A stretch of 27,109 bases of DNA, taken from the NCBI GenBank assembly GCA_946481585.1, contig CAMLOF010000008.1, positions 1-27,109 of the forward strand, read 5' to 3'. Below are positions 7,762 to 14,496 of the stretch, in pieces (position 1 is the stretch's first letter; each line of letters begins with the position of its first letter). Position numbers and translations under genes: made by a program. The notes beneath the pieces were generated by a model. The model worked only from the letters and a program-made list of their open reading frames with translations, made no database searches and had not been told where the DNA came from. This DNA comes from an uncultured Macromonas sp. (GTDB lineage Bacteria; Pseudomonadota; Gammaproteobacteria; Burkholderiales; Burkholderiaceae).

Positions 7762-8471
7762 ACTGGGAAGTCTTTTCTGATCCAGCCACCTTGGCGCTGT
7801 ACGGCGAGGGGCTGGTCACCACCCTGTCGCTGCTTCTTTCTTCCCTGGCAGTGGGCGCGGTGCTTGCCTTGCTGTTGGCGCTGGCCCTCACCGGCTCTGT
7901 GGCGCCGCTGCGCTGGCTGGCTGGCGCCTACACCTATTGCATTCGAGGCACACCGCTGCTGATTCAGGTCTACCTGATTTACTACGGCCTCGCGCAACTG
8001 GAATGGATCCAGGCGCGCTGGGACGACGTGTGGCCTTGGACGCATTTCAAGGACCCGTTCTTCTGCGCCCTCCTCGCATTTGCGTTGAACAACGCGGGCT
8101 ACACGGCTGAAATGCTGGCTGGTTCGATACGGGAAACCAGTGCGGGCGAACTGGAAGCGGCGCAGGCCATGGGCATGAGCCGTTGGCAGACGCTCAGGCG
8201 GATCGTCCTCCCCAGCGCCTTGCGACGCACATTGCCTGCCTACAGCAATGAAGTTGTGATGATGTTGCACAGCACGAGTTTGGCCAGCACGGTGCCCGCC
8301 ATGCTGGACGTCACCGCTGCCGCCAGCCGCATCTATTCCGATTTCTACCTGCCTTTCGAGGCATACATCTTCGCAGCGGCGATCTACCTCAGCATCACCT
8401 TCATCCTGGTCGGCATCTTCCGCGTGACGGAACGCCGTTACCTGGCCTACCTGGCACCACGCCGGGCCTGA
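7758..8471 (+). CDS. hisM: Basic amino acid ABC permease, HisM type
   Basis: Second permease subunit, 237 residues, with HisM-like blocks [40 protein letters not shown] and the EAA loop [20 protein letters not shown]. The later block [20 protein letters not shown] is also typical. It starts with GTG at 7758 in a GTGA overlap with the hisQ stop, so translation is coupled. The two permeases form the transmembrane channel for substrate delivered by the periplasmic binding protein. It is followed after 23 bp by the ATPase. Confidence 0.93.
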   Translation: MNWEVFSDPATLALYGEGLVTTLSLLLSSLAVGAVLALLLALALTGSVAPLRWLAGAYTYCIRGTPLLIQVYLIYYGLAQLEWIQARWDDVWPWTHFKDPFFCALLAFALNNAGYTAEMLAGSIRETSAGELEAAQAMGMSRWQTLRRIVLPSALRRTLPAYSNEVVMMLHSTSLASTVPAMLDVTAAASRIYSDFYLPFEAYIFAAAIYLSITFILVGIFRVTERRYLAYLAPRRA

Positions 8472-8494
8472 GCCCCCGAACCGAATCGAGCGCC

Positions 8495-9271
8495 ATGAGC
8501 ACCCCCGCCCTGAAACTGCAGGTTGAAAACCTGCACAAGCGTTACGGCAACCACGAAGTCCTCAAGGGCGTGTCGCTTTCGGCACGTTCTGGAGACGTCA
8601 TCAGCATCATTGGCAGTTCAGGCTCTGGAAAGAGCACCTTCCTGCGCTGCATCAACCTGCTGGAAAAGCCCTATGAGGGGCGCATCGTGGTGGCTGGTGA
8701 AGAACTCAAGCTGCGACCTGGCAAGGGCGGCGAACTGGAAGCGGCAGACCCACAGCAGTTGCAACGCTTGCGCACCCGGCTGGCCATGGTGTTCCAGAAC
8801 TTCAACCTTTGGGCCCACATGACGGTACTCGAGAACATCATCGAGGCCCCGGTGCACGTACTCAAAGTGTCGAAAGAGCAGGCCGTGCAGACGGCCCGCA
8901 AGTATCTGGATCGCGTGGGACTCAAGGGTATGGAGGACCGCTACCCTTCGCACATGAGCGGCGGCCAACAACAGCGCGTGGCTATTGCCCGCGCACTGGC
9001 GGTGGAACCCGAAGTGATGCTGTTTGATGAGCCCACCAGCGCCCTGGACCCGGAACTGGTGACCGAGGTGCTGCGTGTGATGCAGCAACTGGCCGAAGAG
9101 CACCGCACCATGGTGGTGGTGACGCACGAAATGGGCTTTGCCCGCGAAGTGTCCAACCACCTCATCTTCCTGCACCAGGGCCGCATTGAGGAACAAGGCC
9201 ACCCGCGTGAGGTGCTGGCCAACCCAAAGAGCGAACGGCTGGCGCAGTTCCTCTCTGGCAACCTTAAGTGA
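8495..9271 (+). CDS. hisP: Basic amino acid ABC ATPase, HisP type
   Basis: ATP-hydrolysing subunit of the importer, 258 residues, the same length as HisP. Walker A is GSSGSGKST with K46, the signature is [15 protein letters not shown] (S155), Walker B is [12 protein letters not shown] (D178-E179) and the H-loop is [13 protein letters not shown]. HisP-specific text such as [12 protein letters not shown] and [18 protein letters not shown] is well kept. Last gene of the operon; it faces the DUF1854 gene with stops 28 bp apart. The ribosome site is weak. Confidence 0.95.
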   Translation: MSTPALKLQVENLHKRYGNHEVLKGVSLSARSGDVISIIGSSGSGKSTFLRCINLLEKPYEGRIVVAGEELKLRPGKGGELEAADPQQLQRLRTRLAMVFQNFNLWAHMTVLENIIEAPVHVLKVSKEQAVQTARKYLDRVGLKGMEDRYPSHMSGGQQQRVAIARALAVEPEVMLFDEPTSALDPELVTEVLRVMQQLAEEHRTMVVVTHEMGFAREVSNHLIFLHQGRIEEQGHPREVLANPKSERLAQFLSGNLK

Positions 9272-9276
9272 CCATG

Positions 9277-9293
9277 CCGGGCTATGGGCCCGG
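9277..9293. other. Hairpin between convergent hisP and DUF1854 genes
   Basis: CCGGGC (9277-9282) and GCCCGG (9288-9293) form a 6-bp GC stem with a five-base loop, between the hisP stop and the DUF1854 stop. It is symmetric and so could act in both directions, but no T-tract follows on either strand. Confidence 0.4.
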
Positions 9294-9299
9294 TGTACG

Positions 9300-9755
9300 T
9301 CACAAGAAGCGGTCGAGCAGCTTGCGGCTGTGGCGGTCCAACTGCTGCGGCTGTCGGATCAGGAACTGGACGCCATGGCTGTCCAGCACGAGCAGCGCGT
9401 CACGGCTCAGTCGGCGAATATCCTCTTCACCCTTGAGCACAAAGCTGGTGCGACCACGGTCGGTATCCACCGTCCACTGGCTGGGCGTGGCAAAGGAACT
9501 CACCTCCACCAGGCGTTGGATGACAGGGGTGAATTCGCGCAGGCGCAACTCCTCTTCAATCAGAGCACGTGCTTCCTCGGGCACATCCTCCAGCCGCTCA
9601 ATCCAGGCTGCCTCGTGACCATCCCCTCCCACCAGAGATATCTGCCCCTGTGGCGCCTGGATGGGAAAAGCACGGACCGGCACAACGTTTTCAACCACAT
9701 CCCCATTGGGTTGGGTCAGGACCAACTTGCCCAGAGCATTGCGATGGAGTTTCAC
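9300..9755 (-). CDS. DUF1854 protein of the cyanophycin-associated ABC pair
   Basis: Soluble protein of 151 residues with no signal or membrane segment. Its sequence (VVPVRAFPIQAPQGQISLVG, GHEAAWIERLEDVPEEARAL, EFTPVIQRLVEVS, DTDRGRTSFVLKGEEDIRRL) fits DUF1854, which I recall being annotated as cyanophycin metabolism-associated. The biochemical role is unknown. The start is GTG at 9755, supported by a strong AGAGGAG (complement of 9763-9769) seven bases upstream, lying inside the end of the ABC gene. One base separates the ABC stop from this GTG, so the two proteins are coupled and probably act together. Confidence 0.85.
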   Translation of the reverse strand: MKLHRNALGKLVLTQPNGDVVENVVPVRAFPIQAPQGQISLVGGDGHEAAWIERLEDVPEEARALIEEELRLREFTPVIQRLVEVSSFATPSQWTVDTDRGRTSFVLKGEEDIRRLSRDALLVLDSHGVQFLIRQPQQLDRHSRKLLDRFL

Positions 9756-9756
9756 G

Positions 9757-12042
9757 TCAAGACTCCTCTGCCATCAGGTTGCGTTCGGCTTCGGCCTGCC
9801 GCTGCTGCGCTTCGTACAGGCGCCAGTACGCACCTTCACGGGCAATCAACTCGTCGTGCGTACCCTCCTCCACCTTGCGCCCCTTGTCCATGACGACCAA
9901 CCTATCCGCCTTGCGCAGCGTGGAAAGGCGGTGCGCGATGGCAATGGTGGTGCGGCCGCGCACCAGGTTGTCCAGCGCTTTCTGGATTTCCTTTTCCGTC
10001 TCGGTGTCCACCGCCGACGTGGCTTCGTCCAGAATGAGGATGCGAGGGTCGATCAGCAGGGCACGGGCGATGGAAATACGCTGGCGTTCGCCGCCAGACA
10101 GCCCCTGCCCCCGCTCACCCACCAGCGAGTCGTAGCCCTGGGGCAGGCGCAGGATGAACTCGTGCGCATGCGCCGCACGCGCGGCGGCGATGATCTCCTC
10201 GCGGGTAGCATCAGGCTTGCCGTAGGCAATGTTCTCGGCGATGGTGCCGAAGAACAGGAAGGGCTCCTGCAACACCAGGCCAATGTGGCGGCGGTAGTCG
10301 GCCACGCGCAGCGAGCGCAGATCCACGCCATCCACCAGAATGGCGCCATCGGCCACGTCGTAGAAACGGCAGATCAGGTTGACCAGCGTGCTCTTGCCCG
10401 AGCCGCTGTGGCCGACCAGGCCGATCATCTCACCAGGCTGCACGGTCAGATTCAGGCTCTGGATGACGGCGCGATTGCCGTAGCGGAAACCCACGTCACG
10501 AATTTCCAGCTTGCCTTGCACCCGCTCCAGCTTTTGCGGGTTCACAGGTTCTGGCACGCTGGACACATGGTCCAAGATGTCGAAGATGCGCTTGGCGCCG
10601 GACGCCGCTTTCTGCGTGACCGAGACGATGCGGCTCATCGAATCCAACCGGGTATAGAAACGCCCGATGTAGGCCAGGAAGGCGGTGAGCACACCCACGG
10701 TGATGTCACCCTCGGCCACCAGCCAGATGCCAAAACCCCAGACAACCAACAGCCCAATCTCGGTTAACAACGACACCGTCGGCGAAAACAACGACCACAG
10801 ACGGTTGAGCTTGTCGTTGACTTCCAGGTTGTGCCGATTGGCATCACGGAAGCGCTGGGCCTCGCGAGCCTCTTGCGCAAAGGCCTTGACCACGCGAATG
10901 CCCGGAATGGTGTCTGCCAGCACGCTGGTGACTTCGGACCACACGCGGTCGATCTTCTCGAAACCCGTGCGCAGGCGGTCGCGCACCACATGGATGAGCC
11001 ATGCAATGAATGGCAGCGGCACCAGCGTGGCCAGGGCCAGCGACGGATTGATGGAGAACAGAATCACCGCCGTCATGAAGATCATGATCACGTCGGTGGC
11101 AAAGTCCAGCAGGTGCAGCGACAGGAACACGTTGATGCGATCGGTCTCGGAGCCGATGCGCGCCATCAGGTCACCCGTACGTCGCCCGCCGAAATATTCG
11201 AGCGAGAGGTTGAGCAGGTGCTCGTAGGTGGTGGTGCGCAGGTCTGCCCCGATGCGCTCTGACACCAGTGCAAGGATGTATGTTTTCGCCCAGCCCAGTC
11301 CCCAAGCCAGCAGCGCCGATCCAAACAACCCACCCAGCAGCAAGCCAACCAGGCTCACGTCGATCTGCTGCCCGCTCTGGTAGGGAATCAGCACATCGTC
11401 CATCAGAGGGATGGTGAGGTATGGCGGCACCAAAGTGGCCGCCGTCGACGCCAGCGTCAAGAGAAATCCTGACAGCAACTGCCAGCGGTACGGATGGGCA
11501 AACCGCCACAGGCGCAGCAGAGTCCAGGTTGACGGTGGTGTATGCACTACCTGGGCACACACGCCACATTCATCCTCATCCGGATCGATAGGCGACTGGC
11601 AACGGGGGCACAACTCCAGCTTGGCCAACTGCAAGGGCTTGCCTTCGACCTGTTCAAGCAGATTGGCCTCGAACTGCTCGACCAGACGCGTGGCGGGCAG
11701 GTGTCGGCCCAGGGTGTAGCGCCAGACGGCGAGTCTGACACCGCCTTGAACCAGCTCCAAAGTGCCTACGCCATTGTGGTCGTTGTGCAGCAGCTCCATG
11801 CCTTGCTGCAGCGCCCAGCTCTTAGCCTGCGGCGCCCCACCTTCCTGAGGCACCCACCATAGCTGTTGCCCCGCCACAACGAGCAGGCTGGAGTGGAAAG
11901 ACAGTTCGGCGTCCAGGTCGAGTTCCAGCCAGGCTTGCGCCTGGGGAACATGACCGGCTGGTTCCCACGCGGACAGCGCGGCACCGCGCCATGCCGAGGG
12001 AAAACCGTCGGGCAAACCCGCTGGTTCAGGAATTAACGGCAT
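9757..12042 (-). CDS. ABC transporter (fused permease-ATPase) with N-terminal zinc ribbon, cyanophycin-associated
   Basis: 761-residue half-transporter of the exporter (type IV) class. Residues 1-140 form an extra soluble domain without a recognised family. Residues 145-162 hold a zinc ribbon, C-x2-C-x10-C-x2-C (C145, C148, C159, C162). The six-helix membrane domain covers about 180-470, beginning FAHPYRWQLLSGFLLTL. The ATPase has Walker A GHSGSGKST near residue 545, signature LSGGERQRISIARAL near 647, Walker B ILILDEATSAVD near 669 and H-loop IAIAHRLSTL. I chose the ATG at 12042 (MPLIPEPAG); the open frame to 12117 adds residues of no recognisable character. It is divergent from cphA' and coupled to DUF1854, which suggests a role in cyanophycin metabolism. 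The substrate is unknown. Confidence 0.88.
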   Translation of the reverse strand: MPLIPEPAGLPDGFPSAWRGAALSAWEPAGHVPQAQAWLELDLDAELSFHSSLLVVAGQQLWWVPQEGGAPQAKSWALQQGMELLHNDHNGVGTLELVQGGVRLAVWRYTLGRHLPATRLVEQFEANLLEQVEGKPLQLAKLELCPRCQSPIDPDEDECGVCAQVVHTPPSTWTLLRLWRFAHPYRWQLLSGFLLTLASTAATLVPPYLTIPLMDDVLIPYQSGQQIDVSLVGLLLGGLFGSALLAWGLGWAKTYILALVSERIGADLRTTTYEHLLNLSLEYFGGRRTGDLMARIGSETDRINVFLSLHLLDFATDVIMIFMTAVILFSINPSLALATLVPLPFIAWLIHVVRDRLRTGFEKIDRVWSEVTSVLADTIPGIRVVKAFAQEAREAQRFRDANRHNLEVNDKLNRLWSLFSPTVSLLTEIGLLVVWGFGIWLVAEGDITVGVLTAFLAYIGRFYTRLDSMSRIVSVTQKAASGAKRIFDILDHVSSVPEPVNPQKLERVQGKLEIRDVGFRYGNRAVIQSLNLTVQPGEMIGLVGHSGSGKSTLVNLICRFYDVADGAILVDGVDLRSLRVADYRRHIGLVLQEPFLFFGTIAENIAYGKPDATREEIIAAARAAHAHEFILRLPQGYDSLVGERGQGLSGGERQRISIARALLIDPRILILDEATSAVDTETEKEIQKALDNLVRGRTTIAIAHRLSTLRKADRLVVMDKGRKVEEGTHDELIAREGAYWRLYEAQQRQAEAERNLMAEES

Positions 12043-12257
12043 GTTGCAAATAATTTTTGGGGTTGAAGACACGCAAGACGGCCAACTGGATACACAATCA
12101 CGTTTCGATGGAATCACGTGACACGGGTATGAAATCCGGCTCAGGCAAACGGCTTTCGCGTCGCCGGTCGCGGGTCCAGTCGCTGACGTACAGGATTGTA
12201 AGGCTGCTACCTCCCCGCAGAACCGACATCGAAACTGCCAGTTGCCCGTTGCCTGAC

Positions 12258-12286
12258 TTGCTGCCTTTGAGCGGCAGGGCTATGCT
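12258..12286 (+). promoter_or_regulatory. Candidate sigma-70 promoter for cphA'-cphA
   Basis: TTGCTG (12258-12263) and TATGCT (12281-12286) are separated by 17 bp. Transcription would start near 12293, leaving a leader of only about nine bases before the cphA' ATG and no Shine-Dalgarno site. The rest of the 259-bp divergent gap (12043-12301) shows no gene. For the ABC gene on the minus strand, an AT-rich ATTATT lies close to its ATG with TTGCGT 16 bp upstream, which is a weaker candidate. Confidence 0.45.
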
Positions 12287-12301
12287 GAGCCTCATCTCAC
12301 C

Positions 12302-14476
12302 ATGAACCACAAGACCATCAAGCTGCTGCGCATGAGCTATCTGCGCGGGCCTAACATCTGGACCTACCGGCCAGCCATGGAAGCCCTGATCGACATTGGC
12401 GATCTGGAGGACTCCCCCTCCAACACCATACCGGGGTTCTACGAACGCCTGACCACATGGCTGCCAGGCCTGGTGGAACACCACTGCGGCGTAGGAGAGC
12501 GCGGCGGTTTTCTGCAGCGGCTGCGCGACGGTACATGGCCCGGCCACATCATGGAACACGTGGCCATTGAGCTGCAGAACATGGCGGGTATGCAGACTGG
12601 CTTTGGCAAGGCACGCTCCACCGAACAGCGCGGCGTGTACAAGGTGGTCATCCGCACACGGCAGGAAGAAGTGGGCCGTCAAGCCTTGATTGACGCTCGC
12701 GACCTCGTGATGGCTGCCATCGAAGACCGCGCGTTCGACGTCCAGGCCAGTGTGCAGCGACTCAAGGGCCTGATCGACCGGCACGCCTTGGGCCCCAGCA
12801 CGGCCAGCATCGTGGATGCAGGCAGCCAGCGCAAAATTCCCTCCATCAGACTGACCGACGGCAATCTGGTGCAACTGGGTTACGGCATCAAACAGCGCCG
12901 CATATGGACGGCAGAGACCGACCGCACCAGTGCGATTGCCGAGACCATTTCGCGTGACAAGGACCTGACCAAGCGGCTGCTGTCCGCTTGTGGCGTACCC
13001 ATTCCCGAGGGGCAGGTCGTTGACAGTCCGGCGCAGGCCTGGGAGGCAGCGCAAGACATTGGCTTGCCAGTGGTCGTCAAACCCAGCGATGCCAACCACG
13101 GTCGGGGCGTCTCCCTTGATCTGCGCACCCAGGAGGCGGTTGAAGCCGCCTACGCCCTGGCCGACGCGGAAGGCTCAGACGTGATCGTCGAGCGCTTCAT
13201 CCCCGGTCAGGAACACCGGCTGCTGGTGGTGGGCAACCGTCTGGTTGCCGCTGCTCGGGGCGAACAGGCGTGCGTCACGGGCGACGGCAAGAGCACGGTG
13301 ATGCAGCTGATCGAAAGCCAGATCAACACCGACCCCCGCCGAGGCGAGGAGGAAGAGTACCCGTTGGACACCATCCGTCTGCCGGAGAACTCCCTGGTGA
13401 TGCTCGAGCTGTCTCGCCAGAACCTGACGCCGGAAAGCGTGCCCGAGGCCGGACAAGTCGTTTTGGTGCAGCGCACCGGCGTGATGACGCACGACATCAC
13501 CGACGAGGTGCACCCTGACGTAGCCGAGACGGCGGCACTGGCAGCACGTGTCGTTGGGCTGGACATTGCGGGCATCGACCTGGTGGCCACCGACATTTCC
13601 CGACCCTTGGCGGAGCAAGGCGGTGCCATTGTCGAGGTGAACGCTGGCCCTGGCCTGCTCATGCACCTCAAGCCCGCGGTTGGGAAACCCAGACCGGTAG
13701 GCGAAGCTATCGTGGAACACCTCTTTGGCACGAAAGACGATGGCCGCATTCCTGTTGTCGGCATCACCGGCTCGCAAGAGACCACGCCGATCGCACTGCT
13801 GCTGGGCTCCCTGATTCAGCGCGCCGGACTCACTTGCGGTGTGGCCTGCAGCGAAGGGCTCTTCGTCGAGATGCAGCCGATCGACACCGCTCGCCCATCC
13901 GACTGGGAGGGGGGCCAACGCATTTTGATGAACCGCTGTGTTGAAGCGGCCGTTCTGGAGAACTCGCCGCGCAGTATTCTGGACGATGGCTTGTCCTACG
14001 ACCGGTGCCAGGTGGGCATCGTCACGGGCGTCACCGAGCCACAAGGTCTGCAGGACCACCATATCTTGACCCTTGAGCAGATGCGCAACGTGCTGCGCAC
14101 CCAAGTGGACGTGGTGCTCCCCCAGGGCTGTGCCGTGCTCAATGCTGACGACGAAGTGTGTGCAGGCCTTGCAGAGCTTTGCGACGGTGACGTGATTTTC
14201 TACAGCACCGCAGCTGATCATGACCTTCGCAAGGCGCACTGCGACGCCGGGCGCCGCTTCTTGCTGGTCAAGGACAACAAGGTGATGCTGTGGCGCAACC
14301 AGAACGCCACAGCTGTGCTGGACCTCACGCACCCGGTCGTGAAGGAGTTGCTCGACGGGCAGCTGAGCCTGTCCGCATTGCTCGCTGCTACGGCTGCGGC
14401 GTTGGCGCTTGAACTCCCCCCTGCCCTGGTGCGTGCCGGCGTTGAAACCGCTGACCGCCTGTTCTCTCATTCCTGA
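12302..14476 (+). CDS. cphA': Cyanophycin synthetase-like protein CphA' (Mur-ligase lobe degenerate and truncated)
   Basis: 724-residue relative of cyanophycin synthetase, encoded directly upstream of cphA as in Ralstonia eutropha. The N domain (about 1-160) keeps a His/Glu motif GHIMEHVAIELQ with H82, E85, H86 and E90. The ATP-grasp (G) domain (about 210-475), which adds Asp in the family, looks intact: VVVKPSDANHGRGVSLDL, IVERFIPGQEHRLLVVG, EVNAGPGLLMHL. The Mur-ligase-like domain after residue 480 has GITGSQETT where active enzymes have GTNGKTTT, so the P-loop lysine is T494. The C-terminal Mur lobe is absent, which makes the protein 137 residues shorter than CphA. Arg addition by this chain is therefore unlikely. 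Twenty bases separate it from cphA. Confidence 0.93.
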   Translation: MNHKTIKLLRMSYLRGPNIWTYRPAMEALIDIGDLEDSPSNTIPGFYERLTTWLPGLVEHHCGVGERGGFLQRLRDGTWPGHIMEHVAIELQNMAGMQTGFGKARSTEQRGVYKVVIRTRQEEVGRQALIDARDLVMAAIEDRAFDVQASVQRLKGLIDRHALGPSTASIVDAGSQRKIPSIRLTDGNLVQLGYGIKQRRIWTAETDRTSAIAETISRDKDLTKRLLSACGVPIPEGQVVDSPAQAWEAAQDIGLPVVVKPSDANHGRGVSLDLRTQEAVEAAYALADAEGSDVIVERFIPGQEHRLLVVGNRLVAAARGEQACVTGDGKSTVMQLIESQINTDPRRGEEEEYPLDTIRLPENSLVMLELSRQNLTPESVPEAGQVVLVQRTGVMTHDITDEVHPDVAETAALAARVVGLDIAGIDLVATDISRPLAEQGGAIVEVNAGPGLLMHLKPAVGKPRPVGEAIVEHLFGTKDDGRIPVVGITGSQETTPIALLLGSLIQRAGLTCGVACSEGLFVEMQPIDTARPSDWEGGQRILMNRCVEAAVLENSPRSILDDGLSYDRCQVGIVTGVTEPQGLQDHHILTLEQMRNVLRTQVDVVLPQGCAVLNADDEVCAGLAELCDGDVIFYSTAADHDLRKAHCDAGRRFLLVKDNKVMLWRNQNATAVLDLTHPVVKELLDGQLSLSALLAATAAALALELPPALVRAGVETADRLFSHS

Positions 14477-14496
14477 ACCGACCAAGGACCCGTCCC

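Noticed and set aside
12043..12117. N-terminal extension of the ABC transporter to 12117
   Set aside because: The extra 25 residues look like translated promoter-region sequence and have no domain character; the ATG at 12042 is preferred, though not proven.
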